A model generated the notes under the pieces. That model searched no databases, had not been told where the DNA came from, and was given only the letters and a program-made list of their open reading frames with translations. Position numbers and translations under genes: made by a program. From NCBI RefSeq assembly GCF_963678635.1, contig NC_087071.1, positions 6,897,624-6,961,623 of the forward strand: a DNA stretch of 64,000 bases, given 5' to 3'. This document shows positions 40,541 to 52,574 of the stretch, one piece after another (position 1 is the stretch's first letter; the number at the start of each line of letters is the position of its first letter). The stretch comes from Symsagittifera roscoffensis. Its lineage: Eukaryota > Xenacoelomorpha > Acoela > Convolutidae.

Positions 40541-40950
40541 TGAGTTAGGCCCGAAGTGTATAACTCATAGAGTAATTTCGGATAGGGTACACCGTCTGCT
40601 CGTCACGCTATCTTATTTTCGGCCGGATAGATTCGTGCAACTTCTTAGTCTAATACCAATCCTAATCTTACTCTTATACTATCTAGTCTCAGGTTGTTTA
40701 ACTAGTCTCTGCTAGGCTCAATAGATCTAGGGTATACTGGTTTATTGCGGTTGCTGAAGTCTTCTTGGAGAGTCAACTAATTTCTAAGTTAAATTCAAAT
40801 CTCTCTGGTGCTGAAATTACAAGTAATTTCAGCACTTACAAATAAGTGGATTGTTAGTCAGACGGATCATGATTGGTTAATATTAAATACTTTACATTGG
40901 TAAAATATCTAATTTATCCAATCATAAAATGTAGTTTAGATCAGGTTCCA
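40541..40950 (-). repeat. 5' LTR of element A
   Basis: A 410-bp LTR with TG...CA ends on the minus strand; it differs from the 3' LTR at three positions (about 22,098, 22,181 and 22,402 in the other copy). It would contain the promoter and polyadenylation site. The diverged family B LTR (53,107-53,496) shares the GTACACC(T/G)TCTG and TTTTCGGC(C/T)GGA blocks. Confidence 0.93.
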
Positions 40951-41849
40951 ACAACAAATTTCAGTTGTATATAAGAAACAAAAATGCACATTTTTGATTA
41001 TGAGTCATTTGGGGGGAAAACACGAGTAGTTGTCACCATCTAAATTGACGGGAAGCTTGGTAAAAACCAAATGGGGGTGAGGCGACAAGGAATGCCAGTT
41101 GAGCGGACTATTGCGACCGATATAGACCAAAAAAAAGAAGGTCCGATATAGACCAATAATTGTGTTCTTTGTACAAGCTGAGGTGATTTCTCAGCGGACT
41201 GTTTATTTTGAAGTATGTTGACTTCGACAGGGAACGTTTCTGATTGAACCTGAACCGAAAGCTTTTGTTGAAGTTACATTATTTAGACGGATCGATTACC
41301 GAACAAGCACTGTTTTTTATAAGGTGATTAAGAGTATATCCAAACATGATTGCGGTTTTTTTTGGAGGTAGAAAATACTTTTTTTTCCAGACAACTAATA
41401 GATCTGTGGTCTTTAAAGCGCTAAAAAATTAAAGATTGATCAACACACTCCTTCAGATCTAATGATATACTTTCGAGACTTTTGCTGGTCAGCAAATCTA
41501 ACTCAGGCTTGAAACTTTTTAAAAAGTATGAATCCTCTGCCCAACTGGTTTTTTTAATACCTCAGCAAATGATCCGCAGGTAACTTTATCCTTCCACTCG
41601 ACACAGAAAACTGCTCGTCAATTAAGGCAGAATTGAAAAATTAGTAAGACTCATTTCGAAAGGAAGAGTTAAGCGAATGCAAAACAGTGTGTTATTAGTC
41701 CACATCTAAAAACTTTCGATTTGAAGGCGAACAGATTCTTCATTTTATACTAAAAGTTTCAAGTTCGATGATTTATCAGATCACTCATCCTCCTTTTTTT
41801 TCTAAGATGATTTATCGATATAGGATCTCCGTAGTGTTTTGTCGATTTC
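40951..41849. other. Flanking DNA, no gene seen
   Basis: Sequence immediately outside the 5' LTR of element A. No ORF or repeat is recognised. Confidence 0.5.
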
Positions 41850-42150
41850 AGGAATCGTGAAGATCTTTTGGGTTCGTCTGAGGCCGGTTCATATTGAGCG
41901 TCTAGAGTTGGTGGAGTTTATTCTTCAATTTCATGTTGTATGCGAATCTCATAATCGACAATGTCATTCTTTCCATCTGTGATTTTGTTTTCTACACTGC
42001 ATCTGGCAATCTTGTTGTCTCTTACAAAAACAGTCCGATCTGATTGATTGATTTTGGATCCACGATATGTGGTTACCTTGTCAAATGATCAAAATGATTG
42101 GTTGTGCTTCCTGGTCTTTGTTCAAATTGAAGAGATTTTTTACATATACG
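41850..42150. repeat. Diverged direct repeat flanking an old gypsy relic (copy 1)
   Basis: Matches 45,670-45,940 in the same orientation with many differences; shared blocks are TCGTCT(G/A)(A)GG...TTCATGTTG, CTGCATCT(G/C)GCAATC and TGATTG(A)(T/C)TGATTxxxTTTCC. The two copies bracket the Ty3/gypsy relic between them. They may be its old LTRs or duplicated 3' coding sequence (the minus strand is open over part of it). Confidence 0.4.
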
Positions 42151-42539
42151 TAATGTTCTATTTAGTAGGAAATCAGATTTTTCTTCCCAGAACAATTTAT
42201 AATAGTGTTCAGTACTTCGTTTTGGAGATAGTTATATGCCTAATTAGTATTCGTTGGGGAAACCCAAAAAAAACTGGTAAACAATTCCTCCATGCCCTCA
42301 AGACCGGTTTAACCAATTGGACTATTTTTTTTCTAATCCACTTGCTCTTGGGTGGTAGATCGTTGGTTCCATTTTCAGGAAGCTTTTACAATGTTTCTAA
42401 GTAATCGCTCACAAACTTGGGTCCGTTGTAAAGTCTTCACAACTCAAACAATTGTAAAAACCAGAGGCATACATTTTTGAACAGTAAGAGCAGTTCTGTC
42501 TTTGATCGGGAATGCTTCGATTGAGCACCTCTTATTTCA

Positions 42540-44060
42540 ACCACAACTAAGATCTCTCCTTGATCTTTGATGTGCGCGCAGTCCGTATAGAGTTCGTCTG
42601 ATATGTCAGCTTCTGGCCACTTGGAAACTGTTTTCCAAAGCGATTGTATTTTCTTTGAACGAATCTGACAGATCTCGCATCTTGGGTTCTATGTCTTCTG
42701 ACATGCCAGGCCATCAAGCAACCATTCTCAGTGCCGTTTGTTGTTTCTGTCTTCCTGGATGCGTCTTGTGGGCGTCGCCCCAGCTTGTCTTCTGAATCTC
42801 GGCGGTATGAAACGTACAACACTCCTGTAGATGACGCCTTCTCGTATTGTCAAGTTTCAGCTTCCTTCTTAAAAGGTGCTTCAGCATCTGAGCATTGTTT
42901 CCATTCACCGTTTTGTGTTAGTTTGAAGTCAACTCGAAATAATGATGCTGCTTTTGATTAGGTTCAGCTTGAATGTCTGCGTGTCTGCGAAGACGATGTC
43001 ATTCCGAGGAAAGAGATTTTCTCTTCTTCGCGTGTGACGTTGTGGAAACACAGTCAATTAGAGCGTCCGAGGGATCTGCTGTTCTGGCACACGCTTCAAC
43101 TTGTAGTCGAACGCCATCAGCGCAATAGCCCATCTGGTTATTCTAGTTGATGCTGTTTTCGGCATCTCTTCGTCTGGCGAAAAGAGATACTGCAAAGGTT
43201 TGTGACCTTTTGATGAGCGGACTGGCGCCCGAGTAAGGATTCTTTCATTGTGTGACCACTTGTTTTGAGCAGACTTTTGTTTCTTACTCAGAAAACATTT
43301 GCTGCGTTGGTTTTCTCTTTCGAAACCTTGACTCCGTAGGTCATTGAGAGGGATCGTATTGGTGGCAAAGCTCGGACTGATTTGCCTATAGAAGCTTGCC
43401 AGTCCAAAAACGATTCTTCTCAACAAGACCATTATCAGTATTGGTTCCATCAGCTTAAACTGAGAAGCCTAAAAACGAAACAATTATTTTTCTTTTGGAG
43501 TTTTACTTGGTTTTGTTGTGGGAGAATTTTTTTCTCTGAGTCGTCTTTTGCTTGTTGTCTCACTATAATCCGTACTGCAAGCGTGGCGTTCTGTAGACAA
43601 GCAGGTCGTCTTGGAAGATAACTACTCCCTTGGTTCCTTTGAATGTGTTTTCGATTAGTTTCGAAGCGCGAGGAATAGTTTTTCAACCCTTGAAGTGGTC
43701 GACACATCTTGAACAACCCCTGTTGGGAGTTCGTTGTGCTCAAATTTTTGCTCTATCATCAAGTTCGGTTTGATGCTAGGGATCTGACGTAAGGATCGAT
43801 TTGATGTGAGAGGTCAGCAGTTATGCCGAAAATCTTGGCTCTATGCAAGTTGCAAAAACTTGTTCATGTCGGGTAATGAGTAGTATTCGTTCATTACTTT
43901 GCAATTGATTTGAACGTTGTAGTCGGAACAAAGTCTGAGGTCACTAGTTTTCTTACTCTGCAACACGACTGCTGATGCACTGGAAACTCCTCTGGATTGC
44001 ACTGGCTCGAGGACTCGCTTCCTGACCACGTCCTCTACCTCCTGCATTGGCATCAGAATT
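42540..44060 (-). pseudogene. Ancient Ty3/gypsy pol relic (RT, RNase H, integrase)
   Basis: On the minus strand, in transcriptional order, there are three broken pieces. At 44,053-43,841, an RT N-terminal block has SASAVVLQSKKTSDLRLCSDYN (in family: SPVV...K..LRxCxDYR). At 43,450-43,058, an end-of-RT/RNase H block has LASFYRQISPSFA and KPLQYLFSPDEEMPKTASTRITRWAIALMAFDYKLKRVPEQQIP. At 42,822-42,547, an integrase zinc-binding-like remnant follows. Frameshifts and stops separate them, and the YxDD region is not recognisable. This element is a different lineage from element A and element 2 and clearly older. Confidence 0.75.
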
Positions 44061-45669
44061 TTGCGCGCTTTGCAGAAATTTGGTTGGGCTCCTTATTTCA
44101 ACTTTACCTGGTCCTCGTATTCTTTGGCATTCGACAATTTTCATGAGAGCCAATGTATCGAAACAAATCGATCGATAGGAGATCTCGTCCAAAAAATTCA
44201 AAATCCTTATTCGATCTCACAAAAGTCAAGGGTAGCTTTAAGAATATTAGACCATTCCATGTCAGGTCGCAAGTTGCTTTTCCTTTGAAGTAGAGTTTCT
44301 GTCCATCATATAATCCCCGATTCCGAGCAGTTCCAATCTAGAGTAGATTTTTCAAGTTTATTCGAGATATTCGACGCTATCACTGTTCTTTCAGAGCCTT
44401 TCTCCGCAGGCTTTTTCACCTCAGTGTCGTCAATGGCGACACTTACCCAAGCGGCGGCCATGCCGATGAGACTTGATTGCACTTTTTTCCTACATTAAGT
44501 CAATTCTCAGAGCTTTACAGCTCCTTCTCTGAGAACTGACCTCAATCAGCATGAATTTTTAATCACGGAATAATTCTACGGTTACTTGCGTTAAGGATGT
44601 TTAACTTACTACGAAATTTAGTGCATGGATTTATATCTTACCAATGAGATACAATTCTGACTCAATGAAGGACATGACTTATCCCCGTAAGGTTTTTCCT
44701 GTGTTTTGGGATCTTCAGATTTATTGCCATCGTAAGCTTCATTAACATTTCCTAGTTTTCTGAAGGTTGACTTAGAAATGCGTCCAATTTCTTTGTTAGC
44801 TTTAAATTTAGAGCTCACAGAAAAATGCTGTGCTTGATAACTTAACTGTGAAATAGTTTTCATATCATTAGACTTATGTCTGGTTTAACTCGACTTGTCT
44901 CGAGTACCAGCAGCTTAGAGTCTGCTGATCTTAGTCCCGAGATGAACTTCAATATTACCTTTTCTTCTTCCGCATCAGCGGTGTTTTAATTTCAGAAAAC
45001 TCAGAAAACCGAGAAGCTTCATGAAGTCTTCAACGAATGTCTTCGTCAGACTCTTCTAAATTCCGAATTTTCGATAGGAAAATGGCTTGCTAGGCAGCAA
45101 CCACATTTCTGTGGTTCAGCAACAGTCTCTTATTACAGTTTGGATCTCATTGAACGTCATCTAGCCCAGGTTTTCTGGCTAAAAAGGCCTCTCAACTTCT
45201 CGATTGCTTACTGTCGAAAGAGACCAAGAAAAAATTCGTGTTTCGAAGACCTGCATGCCTTGTAGCTCCTGCAGCCTTCTCGCTTTTTTTCATTGAGAGT
45301 GATCTCCCAACGAAAGCAACCACTATTCAAGAAGTATGCTAAAAATCAAGATATGTGTTACGGGTTAACATATTTTTTTCACGTTATTCCATTTTAAAAC
45401 TTTTTGTACCAAAACTCTTCCGATATAGATAGCATCGCTATTATGGATAGGTTTGATTATTATCCTGAGAATCTATCATGTCTGACACATTGTAATATTT
45501 GGTTGAAGTAAACCGATAAATCAGAGACATCAATAAATAGTGATTCTATTCTAAAACCGTTTATTACGCTTCAACAGATCGGGTCAGTTCAAATATTTAT
45601 AAGATACACGATGTATTTAAAATATAAAATGACATGTATTTATAGGATCTAGATAGTAATTCATTGGTT
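44061..45669. other. Unassigned DNA, possibly gag-side of the pol relic
   Basis: By position the minus strand here should hold the protease and gag of the relic at 42,540-44,060. Only short open pieces are visible (for example 44,201-43,953 and 44,863-44,618), and I recognise no motif. Confidence 0.35.
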
Positions 45670-45940
45670 TTCGGAAACTTGAAAACCGTTTGGTTTCATC
45701 TCAGAGCTCTTCAGATTGCTCGTCTAGGGTTGGATAAGGTTATTCATCGTTTCCATGTTGCATTTGACTCTTGACTGCATCTCGCAATCTGCTTTTCGCT
45801 AACAATAACGGTCCGTCCTGATTGACTGATTGGTTTCCAACATGTGTTGGTTCCACTTCAAATGATGAAAACTGCTGGCTGTGCTTCCGTTCTTTGTTCG
45901 GCTTGAAAATAAATTTTTGACAGACGGCAAATTTTATGAT
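45670..45940. repeat. Diverged direct repeat flanking an old gypsy relic (copy 2)
   Basis: Partner of 41,850-42,150; see that entry for the shared blocks. It lies on the 5' side of the relic in transcriptional orientation. Confidence 0.4.
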
Positions 45941-46460
45941 GATCAGTAAAAGTATTTCTATAATTTCTCAGATCATCACAATTACCATTTTTATGACATA
46001 AACAAACACAAGCATTTAGTCATATTTGCAAGGCAGTATTGCGGAGGTATTAAGCAATTTTTTGTGAATCAATGTATATTTATTCATAAATGTATATAAA
46101 CATGTAAACAAAATTCCATGGAAATAAAACTTTCCGTGTAACATTTTAAGTATTGAGAAACTTTGGCTGAAGAATTTGAATAAAAACTTTGCTATTTTTC
46201 GACTCCCCTCCCCCAACTTTCAAAATACCGACTTTGGTTCATTTTCCTTTGGCACCGCCTCAAAACTAAAAATTTTGTTCACAATATTCGATTGTTATGA
46301 AAGTTGGCTCACGGACTAATAAGTCCATTTGACAAACTAATTTGGTATATATAATTAACCTTGAAAAACCACTCGCTACATCATAAAACTGATGCTCGTG
46401 CTCGTGTGAAGATTATACAAGGTTTTACAAGGTTAAATATGAAGACCAAAATTGTTTGTC

Positions 46461-46844
46461 GGCTCTTTTCCAGTCCCCCCCCCCCTTGTTAAATTACAAA
46501 ACTTCAAAAATGTTCAAAAATTGATCAAAGATGTTCAAACATTGTTCACACGGCAATTTTCATGTTAGAAATGTTATGAAAATTTGTTCAGCTGTTCACG
46601 CTGACACGTTTTAATGCAGTTTATAACAATAAAAGTTATTTTAAAAAGACTTTAAAATATCGAGTTTTAAGTTCGTTTTATGTGTTAAACTGCGGCTAAA
46701 TGTGTGATGTTACGCTGTGAAGTATGAACAACAAATCTGTTCACAGTTGCCGATTTGTTCACCACGCCAAAGTTCATTGCATTGTGACAACGTTAAATAA
46801 ACTTTTCAAAATTGAATTTGAAAGGGGGGAACTGGAAAAGAGCC
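46461..46844. mobile_element. MITE copy 1 with GGCTCTTTTCCAGT ends
   Basis: A 384-bp element with terminal inverted repeats: GGCTCTTTTCCAGT followed by a C-run on the left, and a G-run followed by ACTGGAAAAGAGCC on the right. Internal TGTTCA motifs (GTTCACACGG, GTTCAGCTGTTCACGCTGAC) recur. There is no ORF. No target-site duplication is obvious. Confidence 0.8.
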
Positions 46845-46863
46845 CATAATAAATTATTCCTTG

Positions 46864-47079
46864 GGCTCTTTTCCAGTTCCCCCCCTTTCATTTTTTCTGA
46901 AATTCATTACATGAAAGTCTTTTTAAAATAATTTTTAATGTTATAATCGGCATTAAAACGTGTCAGCGTGAACAGCTGAACAAATTTTCACAACAATTCT
47001 AACATAAAAATTGCCGTGTGAACAATTTTTGAACATCTATTTTTGTAATTCAACAAAGGGGGGGGACTGGAAAAGAGCC
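46864..47079. mobile_element. MITE copy 2, inverted and internally deleted
   Basis: A 216-bp member of the same family in opposite orientation to copy 1, with the same GGCTCTTTTCCAGT ends. Copies 1 and 2 are separated by 19 bases. Their outer flanks are also inverted copies of each other (GAAGACCAAAA...TTTGTC against GACAAAC...TTTTGGTCTTC), so the whole of about 46,432-47,108 is one large imperfect palindrome. Confidence 0.8.
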
Positions 47080-47468
47080 GACAAACATTTTTGGTCTTCA
47101 TAATTAACCCCTCGTTACACCATAAAATTGACCCTTATGTGAGGTGGGGGGGAAGGAAAAAGAGTTATTGGCTAATATATATGAACTTCCAAAGCATACC
47201 TGGAAAGGGATGCTCCATAGTGCGATGAATCCATTGGCTGCAAGGTCAACAACAAACAAAACATTGGCCGTGAGCGAAAAAAACTGACCTGAAGGATCTT
47301 TCCCAATTTATGAAGCAGCTTACAAAAAAAACGGTTCAGCTTTTTTCCAGTCGCAGCTCCTTTTCCGAAATTTCATTCATTTTGAAACTTCTTATGTGCA
47401 ATAAAACTTTTCAGCGTCAACAAGTGAAATACGGTTTTTCCAAATGAACAGTTTTATTAGTAACTTTT

Positions 47469-47700
47469 GGCTCTTTTCCAGTTCCTCCCCCCCTTTTTTT
47501 TTCAAAATACCGAGTTTATTTATGTTTTACATGTTATTTACAGGTAAATGCGTGGTGTTACGCTGTAAATCATGAAGAACATATCTGTTCACAGTTGTCG
47601 ATTTGTTCACCACGCCAAATTTCATTGCATTATGACAACGTTAAAACGACTTTTCAAAATTCAATTTGAAAGGGGGGGGGGGGTAAACTGGAAAAGAGTC
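47469..47700. mobile_element. MITE copy 3, internally deleted
   Basis: Third member, same orientation as copy 1, starting GGCTCTTTTCCAGTTCC and ending in a G12 run with AACTGGAAAAGAGTC. It retains the CTGTTCACAGTT(G)...GATTTGTTCACCACGCC right half. A further degraded end lies near 47,341 (TTTTTTCCAGTCGCAG). Confidence 0.75.
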
Positions 47701-48829
47701 TAAGCAAAATTTGCAAGTTTTTATGAGTATTGATTTGAGGGTCTGATAATAAAAAGTCGAAAAAAAATAGGAAGAAAACATTATTTTCGTTTCTGCCTAA
47801 TAATGTGTAATTTGAAGTTGAACTGTTTTCTTTCGACTGTTTCCGACGGTAAACCTATTTCTAACTCGTTTTCATCTAAAACAAAAAATTTTGTCCCCCA
47901 AAAATGCAGTTCCAGAGCGTCAATTTTTGGTAGGATTTGCATTTGGAGAGAAACAATGTAGATATAAAAAAACTGGGAAAGCTCCTATTTTGAGCATACC
48001 AATTTTGCTGAGGGTTAGAGCTGAAACACATTTCTGACATGTACAGTCCATTTAGATGTAAAATATCAAATATTCAAAGTTAACTATTCCATCCTATGTT
48101 GATTTATTTGACAAGTTATCTTGAAATCTTACAAAACACTGCAAAAACACGTGCACAAAGAAAAAAAAAGATTTTTCGGGTGAAATTTTGTGTTTCCTAG
48201 CCTTCTATTGCTAGCTCATAGCTTAACTTATAATTTTCCACCGTACATTTCAGTCCAAAAAAACTGGAAACTGAGAATGCTTTCTTGAGAACGCCAGCTA
48301 TGTCCTAAAAAAGTTTTGGGTTAATGGCTGTTGTGATTCCGCGCCAAAATTTCGATGAAAGATGAATTTTAATGTATTTCGTTGTTTAGAAAGTTGTCTA
48401 GATAATGATTGTTATGGCGAATTTCGAGCAAGCAAAAGACTTTCAATACTTATACTCAAATTCTTGCGAAAAATCGAAACCCATCAAACTCCATTAAAAT
48501 CTTTTAGAATTCGCTTTTCAATCAAATTAATCAACTTCATAAAATCCACGGAAACTTATGTTTCTTTTTAGTAAAATTTGTTCGTATTTTCACTGCTTAC
48601 CAAGCTATGTCTGAGAAAGTGTCTTTTATCGATTGAAATGGATTCTGTTTCTTCCAGAACAAAAATTGAAAACACATCCATTCGACATTATAAAACATAG
48701 GAATGGCAAAAGAATTGCGTTGCAACAATACAGTATTGGAAATTGGATAAATTAATTAATAGATAAAATTATCTCTATATAATATTTCTAACTAACCAAT
48801 CAAATTTCATCACTAAACTTGACACTTAT
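47701..48829. other. Intergenic DNA, no gene seen
   Basis: AT-rich. A 69-codon plus-strand frame at 48,362-48,571 has no motif and is probably chance. Confidence 0.5.
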
Positions 48830-51120
48830 TTGTAATTGCTGGGAGTCATGCAAGGAGAAAGGATGCCACCTATTTTTTGAGCTGGATCATGTCGGTTATA
48901 CCTGATGCTACCAACTATGGCTGCCATCAGAACGCGAGCGGAGGTAAAGCATTGGAGAATAGAGCCTCGAGTGTCATCTTGAATTAGTATCAGAGTACCG
49001 GAATTGAAAAGGATGATGATTCGAAACATTCTCTTGAGAAACATGCGAAGATTGACGAGACAAAAAGGTTTTCCAACAAGAAACTTAACGACGGTCATGA
49101 TGTACATCGTGCCTTGGCTTTGCGGAGGATTACTAGAAACCCACAAAGCGCGTAGAACATCAATATGTATCTGGCATCATGGGAACATTCAGAGCTGCTT
49201 AATTTTTTAATGGAAAGAGTAGTCGAGATTGACTAAACGAAAAGGGAGAAGCCAAGCTTAGATTTGCTTCTAGAGAAGGAACCAGAAGTCTTTTGTGTGC
49301 CACTTTCTGAAAAGAAAGTAGAGCTGAGGTTGGGAGACGAGGACATCATACTGTCCACGAACTTGGAGACGATTTGGTTGCTGCTGAGAACGACCTGGTG
49401 TCCATATCCTCAAGCGAACTTGAATGAAGAGGTCAAGGTACGAGTGAGGTTGTCACCATGGAAAGATGAGGACATGGGGAACGAACAAGTCAAACAAGTC
49501 ATCAAAGAAGATGAAGCCAGGCACTTGTCTTGATCTGGCAGCATGAGATGGAGAAAAATCTTGTGATGGGCGATCTTGCGTGAGGATACAGTCGTTTCAA
49601 GGGAGAGGTCTAGCCACGTGGTTCGATGATATTACAGAGAAGGAGAAGAGTGAGTTGCAAATAGTGGCCGATTGTTACGCAAGCACTACGGTGAGAATTT
49701 GGCGACGGCACTAGGATTTTCCTCAAGAATGTGTAGCCTGGAGTCGGTGGAAATGCTACAGTCAGAACACCATTTGGAGACAGCGTTGAATGTGGACCCT
49801 TGGCCTGGAGTGCTGCAGATGACCCAAAAGCATATCAGGTTATGGAAATTCTGCCCATCCCCTTCTGGGCCGATGGAAAGTCGGACCAGAAGAAGCAGAA
49901 ATGGGGTTCCCAGTGAGCGAGGCCTACAGCCTGCCGATGAATGTGAAGTCTCTAGTGGGATCAATCATGGCGAATTTGTGTGGGAGCCATTATCCACTGC
50001 ACCTGGGGATGGTGATCAAAAAGGCTTTTTGGCTGCCCAAGTATGTACGCTTAGCGAGGTTTTCATATCATTTGCCTCAGTTGTTACGAAAGTTGTTCGG
50101 AGCGGTGACAGGGAACCGGGTTGAGGATTTAAGGGAAATCTAGGGAGAGGAACTTGGTGACAAAGAACACTAGTGATTTTGAATAGCAAAATGCTAAAGT
50201 CAAGACGATTATGAACACACAGGCTGTAGATGAGAATGATGTGACACAGTCGAAGGTGATGGAGTTTGAACCTTTGCTCGAGGCCTCTGGAGAGCGTAAC
50301 ACACGTAGCATCAGTCTAACGCACGGAGGTTACCCATGCCATTGTCTGGCACAGACTGTGGTACCCAGAGCAGTAAAACCTCTGCTTGATATGGGACATT
50401 GAAGATATTTGGTCGATAGGATTACCTGAACGTCAACAAAAAGTCAACCTGATTTGGCGTTGCGATGGATTGAGCAGAACATAACAAAGTATCGGTACAA
50501 AAGCACCGACAGTCGGTAAACAACACACACTAATGATTATAGCGGGAGACTTGAGTTGCTTGAGACTGCCTGAAAGTATTCGCTGCACTCATGGAATTAA
50601 GTTACTTAAGGAGCCGCATAAGATTCTTCTCATAGTTTGGAGCAATGCTGAATTCTTGGCTGTATGCTTTGACGAAGAATCACCCGAAGAAGCATCAGAA
50701 GGAGTATAGCCAGTTCCTAGTCAAGATAGGGCCAGAAGCTTTCAAGAGACCGCTGCTCACTCTTCGTAATGGGATAACCACGGGGTGGAAAAGGGTTGGT
50801 ATGGTGTCTAGAGATAATACCAAAGCAAGGGAGTCGACACTGGAGGAAAAACTGGCAAGAATGTGAGCTTAGGATTACATCACTCGTTTTGTTTGAACAT
50901 AGAACACAAGGTGAGGAAGCTACCAAGTCAACCAAGAAGATTACAAGAGCAAAAAAATGGATGCGGGCCTACAAAAAACTGAAGGCATGGGTTGAAATCG
51001 CGATCAGTTCTGATGATGAGTAGGAATTGGCGATGTAGGTCACATCGTCGAGCGCATCTGAACCCAGTACATTGGAGACAGTGGGCGCGAGTTGAGCAGT
51101 GTGCTCGGTAGGTATGCATG
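48830..51120 (+). pseudogene. Coding-like relic of unknown identity
   Basis: Base composition rises clearly toward GC, and codon-like plus-strand frames follow one another: 49,264-49,533 (89 codons, Glu/Lys/Leu-rich), 49,672-50,124 (150 codons), 49,901-50,143 (ending in a Leu/Arg-rich LPKYVRLARFSYHLPQLLRKL stretch), 50,211-50,402 and 50,645-50,866. They are in different frames and separated by stops, as in a decayed gene. Near 49,600 a WFDDITEKEKSE-type segment could belong to a retroelement Gag capsid, but I cannot confirm this. I do not recognise the protein. Confidence 0.35.
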
Positions 51121-51734
51121 AGTCTTGGGTAAGTAAGAAAATGGGGCTCGAGTGTGAACTTGGATGAAATCTGAGGGCACGGGGAAGAATTTTTAACCTA
51201 AAAAATGCTTATCTAATAAACTATATCTATTTATCAGTATCAAAATATTCCATGAAGTTTTTCTGACTGCGTTGAACAAAGAATTTTCAAACAAATAGCT
51301 TAAAAAGCTGAATTTCAGGATGCATGTGGATGCAGATTTTGATTCCTGTATATCAATATAAGGACAATTATACATATCTGTGAGTTTTGGGGATGAACAC
51401 AAAGTTGAATCTGATTGAAGCTTCTGTAAATGACCACTGGCACAGTATCTTGTGACCCACTCAACACTTTGGAGGCCCACTGACATGACGGCGAAGCGCA
51501 ATGAGAACATCGATCTTGGGTCCGGCGAGTGAGTGCCAGTCGGTCATATTTGGAAATTTGGCCTTGATTTTTGCCAAATACGAATTGACCCTGTCTTGTT
51601 CAAATTTCTTGCGGCAACTGAAAATCTAAAAAAAATCAGACAGAAGAATCAGAATTGCGGGAAAGTTGACAAAAGTGACTAGAGTAAAGTTTCTATTCGC
51701 ATTATTATGTTTTTGAATCATGTAATAAATTAAT

Positions 51735-52570
51735 GGTGTGGTGTCAGTTGTTTATGGAGTTACTCTTAAATGATCTCTGTGTACGGCGATAGTTGCAATT
51801 AATGCACTTGAGATATCTTTTGGGATATTCAAAATTAAAACATAAGACCAATCAAGGTCCCATACAAAATCTGTTTCATCTGATAATCTGTTTTCATTGT
51901 TAAATTAAGGTCTGAAAACTTTTTCTTGCTTGCCAATTTAGGTTTATGTTGGAAATAGTCTATGATGAAGCATTGCAAGATTTTTTGTAGGTCAATTTTA
52001 CTTATTTATGAATTTTCATTATTAATTAGTGTTTCACGAATTGATAATAAAAATTGTGGAAAAAGGTTAATTTCGCATCCTACTTTTTCGTAAGAGATGT
52101 TTGTGGTGGAGATACACAAAAAGCTTCGATTAGTTCTAAAATAGTGACGTAAATATAAATGACGGAGAAAACAACATTTGTAAGAACTGCGTTTGCTTGT
52201 TAAGAGTTTTGATTTTGTTTATTCTTTTTGTATTTAAGAAAATTTGAAAAGTTTAATCGTATATCATTTGTTTGTATTTGGTGTGATGATTGGTTTGATG
52301 ATTTTGGTGGTAGAATTTCAAAAAGGAATAAACCGAATTGTAATGTGATTTTACGTACGCCTGCTAGAAGGTTGTTGAGTATTTAACTTTTATATTTTGC
52401 TTCGGGGATATTATGTAAGCATTGGCTGTTTCATGTTGGATTAAATTTACGGTTAGATTGTGTCAAAATTGTATTTGTTCTCTTGGCCGGTCGCTTTTTG
52501 GGTCGATGACGAATAGAGGAATAGTGACATTGTCAAGACTATTGTCTGATTTGATCATTTTTGTGTGGCA
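51735..52570 (-). pseudogene. Family B gag N-terminal relic
   Basis: The minus-strand translation aligns in pieces with the N-terminal domain of element A Gag: an IPLFVIDPKSDRP segment against the FPFIVDATTDRG start region, and the segments corresponding to 38,030-38,280 (Trp-Asp-pair region, KKNFRP-like, YFxHN-like). Stops and small indels are scattered through it. The downstream two thirds of gag and all of pol are missing on the low-coordinate side. Confidence 0.7.
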
Positions 52571-52574
52571 ATAC

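Larger units (their letters stand above)
22089..40950 (-). mobile_element. Element A: 18.9-kb env-bearing Ty3/gypsy LTR retrotransposon
   Basis: A full-length minus-strand element bounded by two 410-bp LTRs. All hallmark parts are present in order: LTR, primer-binding site, gag with zinc knuckle and protease, RT, RNase H, integrase with a GPY/F-type end, Env-like glycoprotein, polypurine tract, LTR. It is two to three times the usual length of a Ty3/gypsy element because of a long Gag, extra ORFs before gag and after pol, and about 1 kb of leader and 1.5 kb of 3' UTR. The LTRs differ at only 3 sites of 410 (about 0.7%), so insertion was recent. Coding lesions are listed under the genes. The expected target-site duplication is not seen: outer flanks are CAATTG on the left and ACAACA on the right. 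Confidence 0.93.

Noticed and set aside
41571-41630. Ribosomal RNA-like ATGATCCGCAGGTAACTT sequence
   Set aside because: Only a short chance resemblance to the 18S 3' end; surrounding bases do not match rRNA.
42048-42404. 118-codon plus-strand ORF
   Set aside because: Runs antisense through the flanking repeat of the old gypsy relic; no motif or conserved partner.
46461-47700. CRISPR-like regularly spaced repeats
   Set aside because: The repeated blocks are inverted terminal repeats of MITEs with different orientations and spacing, in a eukaryotic genome.
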